From: Pseudomonadota bacterium
GTDB lineage: Bacteria > Pseudomonadota > Alphaproteobacteria > Micropepsales > Micropepsaceae
Direction: 5' to 3'
Assembly (NCBI GenBank): GCA_025360685.1
Contig: JANYBR010000233.1
Location: 1 to 29,359, forward strand
DNA length: 29,359 nucleotides
The translations under genes and the position numbers were made by a program. How positions within the stretch are numbered: position 1 is the first letter of the stretch; every line of letters begins with the position of its first letter. The notes below the pieces were generated by a model. The model was not told the DNA's origin, made no database searches, and worked only from the letters and a program-made list of their open reading frames with translations. This document shows positions 7,807-15,403 of the stretch, piece after piece.

Positions 7807-7822
7807 TGTCTGCAATCAGACA
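7807..7822. promoter_or_regulatory. Crp-geometry palindrome TGTCTG-N4-CAGACA (site 1)
   Basis: TGTCTG at 7807-7812 and CAGACA at 7817-7822 are perfect inverted arms with CAAT between. The site sits just upstream of the RcnB-like gene. The same 6-4-6 palindrome recurs at 9811-9826, and with one mismatch at 9392-9407, each upstream of a Crp/Fnr gene. Read as TGTCT-N6-AGACA it has the spacing of Crp-family sites. Confidence 0.6.
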
Positions 7823-8242
7823 CCTCAGGAATATTATGCTCGATGCTTGCGACAAGCGAATTGACTCAAATCAGATTCGCGTAGAGATGCATGTACCATC
7901 CGTCTTGCCGACATGCGTCGCGACTACGCTTAAGAGATTGATTGTTATGACCAAACAGTCCTCGATGAAAACACCTTCGAACTCAACTCGCTGGTGGATT
8001 CTCAAACCGCGATGCAAATATATTTTTGCCTGCCGAAGGGTGGAATTGTTCCGAGTATTTTTAAAAGTGATCAATATTGATCAGTATTGATCTTCAAGAT
8101 CGGTGTTCAAAATGACGTTCGGGAAGCGCTCGATCCCGAGGGCAGGCGCACTGGATCGGAATCAAGCAATGTATCGAATGGTGGCGCATACTATTCGTCG
8201 AGTGCAGGGACAATCGCCAGAAACCGCAGCAACGTTGCCGAC
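7823..8242. other. Intergenic stretch with phased GATC motifs at 8069-8101
   Basis: No convincing gene was seen; a short frame at 7948-8090 has no family resemblance. At 8069-8092 two 14-bp palindromes overlap: GATCAATATTGATC (perfect) and GATCAGTATTGATC (one mismatch pair). GATC occurs at 8069, 8079, 8089 and 8098, so three are spaced by one DNA turn. The stretch is AT-rich compared with its surroundings. It could be an operator array for the following small gene. Confidence 0.4.
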
Positions 8243-8458
8243 ATGAACGCTAAGTCGCTTCTTGACAGCACCGACATGGCTTCGAACATCACATTCGTGG
8301 CGCGCAAAGTGAGATTGGCGAGCGAGTACTACGTCGAAGTGTCGATACCTGGCCGCTTGAAGTATCGCATCGGATCGTTCAAGCTGCGCGCCCGCGCCAA
8401 AGAGTGGATCACAGTTCATTCAACCCAGTGGCTGCCGGAGTCCGATTTTTCGGGATAA
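8243..8458 (+). CDS. Small conserved-looking hypothetical protein
   Basis: The 71-residue product ends with VRLASEYYVEVSIPGRLKYR, then IGSFKLRARAKEWITVHSTQWL. This looks like the small soluble proteins with a beta-hairpin followed by GSF-x-x-R-x-x-A-x-x-W-I that I have seen in Hyphomicrobiales; I know no function for them. The frame is open upstream to a TTG at 8087, giving up to 123 residues, but the upstream part is low-complexity and ATG 8243 is the better start. It is convergent with the first Crp/Fnr gene. Confidence 0.55.
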   Translation: MNAKSLLDSTDMASNITFVARKVRLASEYYVEVSIPGRLKYRIGSFKLRARAKEWITVHSTQWLPESDFSG

Positions 8459-8527
8459 GGTGACTTTTCGATCCAACAGTCCGTCTAGCGTAAACGGTGA
8501 GGAACGCAAAGCGCATCTCTGGAAATT

Positions 8528-9334
8528 CTAGCCAACATTTCGAGATTTCCGGCCAGCGAGCAAACGATCGAATTCCAGCTTTGAAATGCCATAGCACTCG
8601 CACGCTCGCCGCGTCAGGCCCCGACGATCGATGATCGTGACCCTGCCTCGGCGGTAGTTGATGAGCCCGGCGCGCTGCAGGGCACCGGCGGCGAAGGTAA
8701 CGCCCGTCCGCTGTACGCCCAGCATCATTGCGAGGAACTCCTGGGTGAGAAGAAATTGATCCGACTGCATGCGATCGCGCGTCATCAGCAGCCAGCGGCA
8801 ACATCTTTGTTCCAACGAATGGAACTGATTGCACGCTGCCGACTGTGCGACCTGGTTGAAAAAGGCATGTGCGTAGAGAAGCATCACCGCCCGCATGGAC
8901 GCGCTCCGGGCCAGTTCCTTCTTGAACTGCGCCGCCTTCATTCTCACGCCACCTCCGGGTACCTGGACGTACACGCTTGTGGGCGCCCTATTGTCTCCCA
9001 ACATTAGAGGGAGACCCACCACACCTTCATTGCCGATCGTCCCGACCTCGGCCGAGTCGCCGTTTGCCATCGTATTCACCAACGAGCCGACGCCGCTCTC
9101 GATGAAGTAAACATATGAAATCGGCTTGTGCGCCCGGTAGAGAGACTGTCGATACCCAAGTGAGATGCGTTTCAGATGCGGGCGAAGCCGCTCGTAATCC
9201 TTGCGCGGTAGCAGCCCAAGCAGTCGATTGACGCATGGTTCCGATGGTTTGGGCGAGCTTGCACCGCTCTTGCCGGATTTCCCCCTGGACAAGCCGTTTT
9301 TCCTTATTTTTTCGCGACTACCTACGGACCGCAT
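8528..9334 (-). CDS. Crp/Fnr-family transcriptional regulator 1
   Basis: This 268-residue regulator has a basic N-terminal tail, a cyclic-nucleotide-binding-like beta barrel (about 55-140, with YRAHKPISYVYFIESGVGSL and GTIGNEGVVGLPLMLG) and a helix-turn-helix at about 196-225 (LTQEFLAMMLGVQRTGVTFA, then AGALQRAGLINYRRG). The helix-turn-helix and the GRVTIIDRRGL wing follow the HTH_Crp_2 form. The FNR N-terminal cysteine cluster is absent, so an iron-sulphur oxygen sensor is unlikely; the effector is unknown. ATG 9334 has GGGAG six bases upstream. An imperfect TGTCTG-N4-CAGACA site lies 58 bases upstream of the start, so autoregulation or control by the divergent Crp/Fnr gene at 9928 is plausible. 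Confidence 0.92.
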   Translation of the reverse strand: MRSVGSREKIRKNGLSRGKSGKSGASSPKPSEPCVNRLLGLLPRKDYERLRPHLKRISLGYRQSLYRAHKPISYVYFIESGVGSLVNTMANGDSAEVGTIGNEGVVGLPLMLGDNRAPTSVYVQVPGGGVRMKAAQFKKELARSASMRAVMLLYAHAFFNQVAQSAACNQFHSLEQRCCRWLLMTRDRMQSDQFLLTQEFLAMMLGVQRTGVTFAAGALQRAGLINYRRGRVTIIDRRGLTRRACECYGISKLEFDRLLAGRKSRNVG

Positions 9335-9391
9335 CCGAGCTCCCGGTAGGGTCGGCAAGCTGCGCCTTTGTCACAGCCCCGGCAAGGCCAG

Positions 9392-9407
9392 TGTCTGACA
9401 TCCGACA
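9392..9407. promoter_or_regulatory. Crp-geometry palindrome, one mismatch (site 2)
   Basis: TGTCTG (9392-9397), ACAT, CCGACA (9402-9407): the right arm differs from CAGACA at one base. It lies upstream of Crp/Fnr regulator 1 on the minus strand. See sites at 7807 and 9806. Confidence 0.5.
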
Positions 9408-9805
9408 TTTGGGCACGAAATGGGTTTATGCGATGACGGATTTTGCGGCAGTGATAGAGCTGGGTAACGCCGCCAAATGCTCGAAAGGGCTGCGTTTCCG
9501 AAATTGATTCGGGAACGGCTTTGGGGGGTATCGAAAGATGCGCGCTGGAGCATCGAAATAAGTGGCCCAGCCCCAAGCTGGCTCCCTGAACGTCGGCAAG
9601 CATCAAATTGGTGTGCCTCAATCTTAGCTGCCCTGACTTTGTCCGTCCTTTCAGTTGCGAAATATCGAGCAATTAGATCAGGTTGCAGCTGTCCGAGGAC
9701 TTTCAATTCGCGCGCGCCAAAGAACCTGGATCACCCTTCATCGGGGTTAAATTTGCGTTTCAAATTCGGCAGTCGATCAATCGCCCACAATCCGCCGCCC
9801 AATCG
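9408..9805. other. Intergenic stretch between the two Crp/Fnr genes, no gene seen
   Basis: Overlapping short frames on both strands (for example 9371-9706 and 9477-9848) show no family resemblance, no good ribosome binding site, and no codon pattern like the neighbouring genes. Confidence 0.4.
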
Positions 9806-9831
9806 CGTCAGTGTCTGGAACCAGACACTGA
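9806..9831. promoter_or_regulatory. Perfect 12-bp-arm palindrome containing TGTCTG-N4-CAGACA (site 3)
   Basis: GTCAGTGTCTGG (9806-9817) and CCAGACACTGAC (9820-9831) are perfect inverted arms around a central AA. The inner 16 bases are TGTCTG-GAAC-CAGACA. It lies 97-122 bases upstream of the second Crp/Fnr gene. Such long perfect dyads are rare by chance and have the half-site spacing of Crp-family operators. Confidence 0.7.
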
Positions 9832-9927
9832 CATCGTTGTTTATATGACAGAGTGCTATAGTGCCTCTCGTCGAGGTGCTGCGAGTGAGCGGGCGCCCGC
9901 GTGATTCCCTCGATTTGACGTTCGTCA

Positions 9928-10665
9928 ATGAACAGCGCAACGACGCGAGCATTGGATGATGTCGCGATTGGAAAGAAGTCAGACCGAATGGCCTCAAAAG
10001 CCCCAAGGAAAGTAGAGTTCGACCTACACGACTTTCTAGGCAAAGTCGGTAGTGGACGGACGATTGCGACCTACAGAGCCAGGCAGCCGATCTTCGCGCA
10101 AGGCGATGCTGCCGACTCGGTGTTCTTCATCCAAAAAGGAAGAGTGAAAGTCACCGTCATTTCCGAACACGGCAAGGAAGCGGTGGTCGCGATTCTCAGC
10201 AAGAACGAATTTTTCGGCGAGGGGTCGATGGCGGGCCAAAAGCGGCGCATGGCGACCGCGACCGCGATGACCGAGTGCGAGGTTATGCGTATCGAGAAGC
10301 ACGCCGTCGTTCATGCACTCCACAGCGCGCCAAGCTTCGCCGACATTTTCGTCAAGCATTTGTTGTCTCGCACACTGCGGGTCGAGGAGGATCTGGTCGA
10401 CCAACTCTTCAATTCAAGTGAGAAACGCCTGGCACGGTGCTTACTGCTGTTGGCGAACTTCGGCAAAGAGGGCTTGCCGGAACCAATCATCGCAAACGTC
10501 AGTCAGGAGATGCTTGCCGAAATGATCGGAACCACGCGATCGCGCGTGAGTTTTTTCATGAACCGATTCCGCAAACTTGGGCTCATCAGCTATAACGGCA
10601 AGATCGAAGTGCACAGCTCGCTGTTGAATCTTGTCCTGCACGAGCAACCCCAGATCAAAATTTGA
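9928..10665 (+). CDS. Crp/Fnr-family transcriptional regulator 2
   Basis: This 245-residue regulator has the beta-barrel effector domain at about 45-150, including FAQGDAADSVFFIQKGRVKV and the phosphate-binding-cassette-like FFGEGSMAGQKRRMATATAM. A helix-turn-helix follows at about 190-225 (VSQEMLAEMIGTTRSRVSFF, then MNRFRKLGLI). It belongs to the group with EKRLARCLLLLANFGKEG before the helix-turn-helix, which is common in alpha- and betaproteobacteria. The GE...R-x-A-T-A pattern would allow cyclic nucleotide binding, but the ligand is unproven. The start is uncertain: ATG 9928 has no clear ribosome binding site, and ATG 9988 (MASKAPRKVEF) has a GAAAGAAG stretch upstream. The gene is divergent from regulator 1, with a perfect palindrome in between, and convergent with the membrane protein at 10679. 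Confidence 0.93.
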   Translation: MNSATTRALDDVAIGKKSDRMASKAPRKVEFDLHDFLGKVGSGRTIATYRARQPIFAQGDAADSVFFIQKGRVKVTVISEHGKEAVVAILSKNEFFGEGSMAGQKRRMATATAMTECEVMRIEKHAVVHALHSAPSFADIFVKHLLSRTLRVEEDLVDQLFNSSEKRLARCLLLLANFGKEGLPEPIIANVSQEMLAEMIGTTRSRVSFFMNRFRKLGLISYNGKIEVHSSLLNLVLHEQPQIKI

Positions 10666-10678
10666 ATTCTCCTGCTCG

Positions 10679-12025
10679 TCATGATGCGCGCGAGATCGGG
10701 ACTCGGCACTTACGCACGTACTTGAAATGTTGGTGTATGGCCGCGTTTGCTGCTTGTCCGAGCGGCGAAGCCAGGACGAAGGCCAAGACAATTGCCAACA
10801 TAACCGATACCAGGAACCACCAGACGAATTCGCGTACGGCGAAGAAGGCCACGGCCGGTAGGCGCACCGAGGCACCGCCTGGTGCCGAGTGGTCGACCGT
10901 AGCGAGAAGTTTTTCAAGCCACGAGCCGAACATCTCTCTCCACATGCACCAAAGCGTGAGCCAAACCGCCACTGAAAACAGCCGCTTCAGCCAGCCGTGA
11001 TCCGCACGATTTCGCAATTCAACCAGTCCCGGTATCAGGAAGAGCGCAAACACGACGCGGTACGTCATATTCGATTGGGCGAAGAAGCATCCCGTCAGCA
11101 CGATCGAACCGATCAAGGCGAAGTGAAATATCCTGTGGTCCCAGTCTGTCCCAGTTGTGATCGAGCGTATCCTGTGTGCCAACCACAGCGAAAACGCCCC
11201 AGGTCCGGCGACCAAGGCAAGAAAGAGCAAAGGACCAGCGGCTGGATGTGACGACCAAGCCGCAAGCCACATCGGAAGGAGATAGGCGCTGAAATTGTCG
11301 AAGCGATAGGCGCTATAAATGTCTGACGCGTCCATCGCAATGGGCGGCAGAAGGCTCGCGATTATTGTAAAGTCGCTCCAATAATACGCAAAGAAGAAAG
11401 CGATCAGAACTATGAACAGAGCTCCCAGAGCAAGTGCAATGCGCGGCGCCTCGCGAGCGACGATAATGAGGAGTGCAAAGGGATAAATCTTGAGCGCGCC
11501 TCCGAGAGAGTAGACCGCGTACGCAATGACACGTCCGATCCGCCCGCGCGCCGAAAGCAGCCCAGTCAGAGCAAGTAAGAAGAAGATGAGTACATCGAGG
11601 TTGGCCCGCTCAAGCGCGTAGATCGTGACGGTTGATAGGCAGGCGATGATCGCAAGAGCCAACTCTTCCAAGGATCGCGGGCGAAGCACCAGCGGGACCG
11701 CAATCAAGAAAGCAGTGTCTTGTACCAAGCCGCCGACGACCGAATCTGCCGCGTGCAGGGGTAGCACCAATAGCAGTGGCGTATAGTTGAGTAACCTGTT
11801 CAGCGGGTCACACGGATTTGTCGCGAGAACGTCGATTCCACGCCGGTGGCACTCGCCCCACGATAGGGCGCCTCTCAAGTCGAGGAATGGCTGTTGCCAG
11901 GGCTGGACTCCAAGTGCTCGCAAGAACTCGTAGTACGCCGCGTGCTGGCCAAGCAGCCAGAGAGCGCAGATCGCGCCGTAAAAACACAGCGTGACAAGAA
12001 AGAGGACGACCACATATCGGGTCAT
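10679..12025 (-). CDS. Polytopic membrane glycosyltransferase, GT87/DUF2029-like
   Basis: This 448-residue protein has about ten or more hydrophobic segments, starting at MTRYVVVLFLVTLCFYGAI. The pattern ALERANLDVLIFFLLALTGL, then GGALKIYPFALLIIV, is typical of GT87 mannosyl/arabinosyltransferase-like proteins, which use polyprenyl-phosphate sugars on the outer face of the inner membrane. A WGECHRRGIDVLATNPCDP loop follows the first segment, where such enzymes carry their catalytic acids. The frame is open upstream to 12304, but that extension is polar and unlike the family. ATG 12025 starts right at the first membrane helix. Only a weak AGG precedes it. The gene ends 13 bases from the convergent Crp/Fnr gene. 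The acceptor is unknown. Confidence 0.8.
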   Translation of the reverse strand: MTRYVVVLFLVTLCFYGAICALWLLGQHAAYYEFLRALGVQPWQQPFLDLRGALSWGECHRRGIDVLATNPCDPLNRLLNYTPLLLVLPLHAADSVVGGLVQDTAFLIAVPLVLRPRSLEELALAIIACLSTVTIYALERANLDVLIFFLLALTGLLSARGRIGRVIAYAVYSLGGALKIYPFALLIIVAREAPRIALALGALFIVLIAFFFAYYWSDFTIIASLLPPIAMDASDIYSAYRFDNFSAYLLPMWLAAWSSHPAAGPLLFLALVAGPGAFSLWLAHRIRSITTGTDWDHRIFHFALIGSIVLTGCFFAQSNMTYRVVFALFLIPGLVELRNRADHGWLKRLFSVAVWLTLWCMWREMFGSWLEKLLATVDHSAPGGASVRLPAVAFFAVREFVWWFLVSVMLAIVLAFVLASPLGQAANAAIHQHFKYVRKCRVPISRAS

Positions 12026-12316
12026 GCCTGGCGAATGCCGTTTTGCCCCACCGCTCGATGGTAGGGTACCTTCAGCTGATCCCCAAAACGATCGGAAGTT
12101 CGCCGCCGCTTGCGTGCGACTGGCGTGCGATCTGCAGGGCCTACCTTGGCCGGAGCCTGTCCGAAGCGACATCGCGTGCGCTTGGGTTGAAGGACGGACT
12201 ACAGCCTGAAGCGATCTGGCGTCAGCCGAGCCTGACCGCCTGGCACAAGGAAATGTCCGCGCGTGGATCATCCGCCCACAGATAGATTTGCTTGACTTAA
12301 CCAATTTTTAGGGTCA
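12026..12316. other. Intergenic stretch upstream of the glycosyltransferase gene
   Basis: Short frames on the plus strand (11991-12209, 12043-12285) are antisense to the upstream extension of the glycosyltransferase frame and look spurious. A TTAACCA half-site is at 12297-12303. Nothing else was seen. Confidence 0.35.
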
Positions 12317-12335
12317 TTAATGATTTGTTAACCAT
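12317..12335 (+). promoter_or_regulatory. CtrA-type full site TTAA-N7-TTAACCAT
   Basis: TTAA (12317-12320), TGATTTG, TTAACCAT (12328-12335) match exactly the alphaproteobacterial CtrA consensus TTAA-N7-TTAA(C), including the extended CCAT. It lies about 106 bases before the DUF465 gene, reading toward it. The same arrangement with a similar spacer (TAGTTTG) recurs upstream of the PilZ-methyltransferase gene. Confidence 0.7.
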
Positions 12336-12440
12336 AATACCGGGCCAAAATTCCTTCGAGTCGAGTCCCGGAAATGGTGACGTTCAGAGTGGCACGGGGT
12401 GCCGACCGGGAAGCACAGACACATTCGCAAGGGTGTAGCT

Positions 12441-12779
12441 ATGCATTCCACCGACGAGCAGGTCTTTCGCACTAGTCCCAAAACAACGCCGCCGGCACCG
12501 CGTCTGGCGGGCGACCGCCACCGGCAGAGCGTACCCACTCCCTCGCCCTTCACAGTCGGCGAAGAGGCCCAACGAATACGACGCGTCGAGTTGATCCAAA
12601 AACACCGCGATCTCGACGACACGGTGACAAAGCTCTCCGAAACTGCCGCGTGCGATGAGTTACTGATTGCCCGGCTAAAGAAACGAAAGCTCCTGATCAA
12701 AGATGCGATCGCACGGATTGAGGCGTTGCTTTCCGCTGGCTCGGACCAGGCGGGTACCACAGTCGCTCTCAGGCCGTAG
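12441..12779 (+). CDS. DUF465 (YdcH-like) helical hairpin protein
   Basis: This 112-residue protein has a disordered, Pro- and Thr-rich N-terminal half. A helical hairpin follows at about 55-95, whose core is QKHRDLDDTVTKLSETAACD and then ELLIARLKKRKLLIKDAIAR. The H-R-x-L-D ... L-K-K-x-K-L-x-x-K-D-x-I pattern is diagnostic of DUF465 proteins, small soluble proteins of unknown function. Most relatives are 60-80 residues, so the N-terminal extension is longer than usual. ATG 12441 has AAGGG nine bases upstream. The CtrA-type site upstream suggests cell-cycle- or motility-linked control. The tiny gene at 12814 follows on the same strand. Confidence 0.8.
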   Translation: MHSTDEQVFRTSPKTTPPAPRLAGDRHRQSVPTPSPFTVGEEAQRIRRVELIQKHRDLDDTVTKLSETAACDELLIARLKKRKLLIKDAIARIEALLSAGSDQAGTTVALRP

Positions 12780-12813
12780 GGGTGCGAGGGCGGGAATTGG
12801 AAGGGGATCAAAC

Positions 12814-12963
12814 GTGGCTAGCTTGGACAGTGCCTGGGTAAAGGGCGCGGGACCGTCGCTGGAAGCTCTCCGGCGCTTCAGCCAGCGAGCCGAAATTGTT
12901 TCCGCGCTGGGCGCGGCGTTCTGGACAGCTCTCATTTTCACGATTGTGCAATTTGGCAGCTGA
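12814..12963 (+). CDS. Tiny single-TM hypothetical protein
   Basis: A 49-residue frame starts at GTG 12814 with a good AAGGGG seven bases upstream. The product begins VASLDSAWVKGAGPSLEALR, with a short amphipathic N-terminal half. It ends in one hydrophobic segment (IVSALGAAFWTALIFTIVQF, about residues 29-48). I recognise no family. The ribosome binding site and position 34 bases after the DUF465 gene support it as the second gene of that transcript. The longer frame from 12703 overlaps DUF465 and is less likely. Confidence 0.5.
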   Translation: MASLDSAWVKGAGPSLEALRRFSQRAEIVSALGAAFWTALIFTIVQFGS

Positions 12964-13034
12964 TAGTTCGGGCCGACCCGGCTCTTCCGCTCGACTGATG
13001 AAAAGCTGAGAGCGAGATTACGCAGCGTCTACCG

Positions 13035-13412
13035 TCAAGCATCCGACTTTAGTATGCAGCGGACCAGCCCAATCAATTCGTTGTGCTCGATGGGTTTGGC
13101 CAGCAATGCGATCACGCCTGATTGACTGGCGAGATAGTCCGATGCCGCGTCGGCCCGGCCGCTGAACAGGACGACCGGCACGGTGTTGCCGCGGCCGCGG
13201 AGAATTTCAAGCGTGCGAAAACCGGAGAGCTGGGGCATGTGCAAGTCGAGTAGAATGCAACCGGCTTCGGAATCGAAAGTCTCTAGAAAATCGCGCGCCG
13301 ACGAAAAGCCGCGGGCCTCGATACCCGCCGACGCCATCAGCTCGATCGTAGATTCGCGCACGCCATCATCGTCATCGACGACATAGATGAACCTGCCCCC
13401 GAATTGAGACAT
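13035..13412 (-). CDS. Single-domain response regulator, FixJ-type receiver
   Basis: This 125-residue protein is one complete receiver domain. The acidic cluster is DDDD at 13-16, the phospho-acceptor Asp56 sits in CILLDLHMP, Ser82 is in LFSGRAD, and the conserved Lys104 is in LLAKPI. The sequence around FIYVVDDDDGVRESTIELMA is of FixJ type, but there is no C-terminal helix-turn-helix. It may act as a phosphate sink, competitor or protein-binding switch, like other receiver-only regulators. It is divergent from the GAF-histidine kinase gene, with 182 bases between, and that kinase is the obvious partner. Confidence 0.93.
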   Translation of the reverse strand: MSQFGGRFIYVVDDDDGVRESTIELMASAGIEARGFSSARDFLETFDSEAGCILLDLHMPQLSGFRTLEILRGRGNTVPVVLFSGRADAASDYLASQSGVIALLAKPIEHNELIGLVRCILKSDA

Positions 13413-13594
13413 CGTTGGTCGCCCGCTGTTCGATACGAGGAGACTACGCAGTCCGCCCGACCGGTCATATAGGTAGTATTCCTTAGCAGCGCAGGCGTGT
13501 GCCTGCGATTTGCAGCCTCTCCTTGATCAAAATTGAACAGCCTTGCCGCACGCTTCCGTCGCAGCCTGTCGGGGACAGGAAGATGGGAGGGTCG

Positions 13595-14944
13595 ATGTCC
13601 GGAACCAGCGCGATAGAAGGACTTCGGCATCAGCAAGCTGCGTTGGCGGCATTCGGATCCTTTGTGCTGAGCGAAAATGATTTATCGCGAATTTTGCACG
13701 ACGCAGCGCGCGTCTGCGCCAACAGCCTGAACGTCCCGTACGCAAAGATTTGCCAATATCGCGAGGACCACAACGACCTGTTGATTGTTGCTGGGCACGG
13801 CTGGCGAGCGGACATTGTCGGACACCTGGTTTCGACGGCCGACGAACGTTCCACTCAGGGCCGAACGTTCGTGACGGGCGAACCGGTGATCCTGGAGGAT
13901 ATCAGGACAAACAACAGCTTCGCGCTCCCGGCGTTCTATGCCGAACACGGAGTCGTGTCGACTGCCGACGTTCTGATCAAGGGCAAAGACCGCTCATGGG
14001 GTGTCCTGGAAGTTGATAGCCCAATCCGGCGAATGTTCGATGACTATGACATTGTTTTCCTCACCGCCTTCGCCAATGTCATTTCGGAAGCCGTCATCAA
14101 TTCGGAACGAACTGCGCAAATGAACTGCGCCATTGAGGAGATGAAGGCGCTGATCGCCGAGAAGGACACGTTGTTGGCCGAGCGCACGGCCAGGGAATTT
14201 CGCGTGCGAGAGCTGCAGGTCGAATTGCTCCACGTATCCAGGCTGAACGCGATGGGTCAGATGACTGCCGCAATTGCGCACGAGCTCAACCAGCCACTCG
14301 CGGCAATCGCCAACTATGTCGGCGCGGCCAAGCGGACACTCGACGCGCCGAGGGCCGGCTCGGATGTGCTGGTACATGCCAAGGGACTGATTGAGAAGGC
14401 TCAGCAGCAGACACTGCGTGCCGCAAACGTCATTCGCGGTCTTAAGGATGTCATCGAAAAGCGTGAATGCCGCCGCGTTGCGGACGATGTGAATGTAACA
14501 GTGCGGGATTCGCTGGCCCTGGTTCTGTTCGGCGCATCCTATGCAGATATCGACGTGAAACTCGAGCTCGATAGCAGTGTGCCGCCTGTTCTGATTGACC
14601 GGGTGCAAATCCAACAGATTCTCATCAATCTCATTCGAAATGGCGTCGAGGCGATGTCTCAAAGTGACGAGCGCACATTGACCCTTACGACCGTCGTGGG
14701 CGAGCCGGGCTTTGCAGAGGTGAGCGTGCGCGACACCGGGGTAGGATTGCCGCCTGACGTTTCGGAGCGCTTGTTCCAACCGTTCAATACCTCGAAGAGC
14801 GGCGGCATGGGCTTAGGCCTGATGATTTGCCAGACGCTCGTCGAGGCCAATGGCGGGCGGATCTGGCGTTTGAACGATATACAAGTCGGAACAGGCTTCC
14901 GCTTCTGCCTACCGCTGGCACCTCGCTTGTCGCAAGGCGCCTAG
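13595..14944 (+). CDS. GAF-domain sensor histidine kinase
   Basis: This 449-residue kinase has no membrane segments and so is cytoplasmic. An N-terminal GAF domain lies at about 15-170 (GSFVLSENDLSRILHDAARV ... RSWGVLEVDSPIRRMFDDYD). A short coiled coil (about 178-212) precedes the HisKA domain with His229 in AIAHELNQPLAAI, the FixL/DctB-type phosphorylation box. The ATPase domain is complete, with INLIRNGVEAM, DTGVGLP and GGMGLGLMICQ. The GAF ligand is unknown. ATG 13595 was chosen for the GGGAGG four bases upstream; ATG 13583 is also possible. The divergent FixJ-type receiver is the likely phosphate acceptor. The FixJ-like regulator at 20925 is another candidate, because HELNQPL kinases usually pair with FixJ-type proteins. 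Confidence 0.93.
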   Translation: MSGTSAIEGLRHQQAALAAFGSFVLSENDLSRILHDAARVCANSLNVPYAKICQYREDHNDLLIVAGHGWRADIVGHLVSTADERSTQGRTFVTGEPVILEDIRTNNSFALPAFYAEHGVVSTADVLIKGKDRSWGVLEVDSPIRRMFDDYDIVFLTAFANVISEAVINSERTAQMNCAIEEMKALIAEKDTLLAERTAREFRVRELQVELLHVSRLNAMGQMTAAIAHELNQPLAAIANYVGAAKRTLDAPRAGSDVLVHAKGLIEKAQQQTLRAANVIRGLKDVIEKRECRRVADDVNVTVRDSLALVLFGASYADIDVKLELDSSVPPVLIDRVQIQQILINLIRNGVEAMSQSDERTLTLTTVVGEPGFAEVSVRDTGVGLPPDVSERLFQPFNTSKSGGMGLGLMICQTLVEANGGRIWRLNDIQVGTGFRFCLPLAPRLSQGA

Positions 14945-14989
14945 CCGGCATGGACCCGTATCGATCAAAATGACCGAGCCGGATTGCGT

Positions 14990-15403
14990 CTACCTGAAAT
15001 TTGCACCCGGTCGCGAACTCAATTCGAGCCAAAGGCGCCTTAGGACGTTTATTTCGTCGGGCAGGCTGGCGTTCAAGAAGTGAGTCTTGGAAAACTTGAG
15101 GCCGCGTGCGGGGAATTTCTGCCACACAATCGTTGCCCGATACGCCACACAAAATTTGACCACGATCAGGTACAGATGTGGCTGCAGCGACTGAAAATGT
15201 TTGAGAATGATCTTGGCGCCTCCCTCGGATAGATCGTGGATCGCGCAGTCGAGGGTAAATGCGTCATCCGGCAGAAAGCCGCCCTCGCCATAGACGAGTT
15301 TGCCCATGAGGCATGTTCGCTGCCGGGACGGGCGGTGTGCGTAAGCAAACGGTGGCAGCTCGGTATTTTCGGGGAGTGCCGGCGGTGACGCAGCGCTAGG
15401 CAT
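14990..15403 (-). CDS. PilZ-domain protein (c-di-GMP effector candidate)
   Basis: This 137-residue protein is a single PilZ domain. An Arg-rich start (HRPSRQRTCLMGKLVYG) leads to the DCAIHDLSEGGAKI segment, which has the D-x-S-x-x-G motif. The Arg motif is spaced differently from the classical RxxxR, so c-di-GMP binding is likely but not certain. ATG 15403 overlaps the end of the GGDEF-EAL gene by eight bases (ATGCCTAG), so translation is probably coupled. This makes it the third gene of the kinase, GGDEF-EAL, PilZ operon and a likely local effector of that enzyme. Confidence 0.85.
   Translation of the reverse strand: MPSAASPPALPENTELPPFAYAHRPSRQRTCLMGKLVYGEGGFLPDDAFTLDCAIHDLSEGGAKIILKHFQSLQPHLYLIVVKFCVAYRATIVWQKFPARGLKFSKTHFLNASLPDEINVLRRLWLELSSRPGANFR

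Noticed and set aside
11791..11816. GTAACC-N16-CGGA, near match to the sigma-F-type promoter
   Set aside because: It lies inside the glycosyltransferase coding region, points away from any plus-strand start, and has one mismatch in the -10.
13521..13540. TTGATCAAAATTGAA stretch as a FixK/Fnr box upstream of the GAF kinase
   Set aside because: It matches only one half of TTGAT-N4-ATCAA; the second half is wrong.
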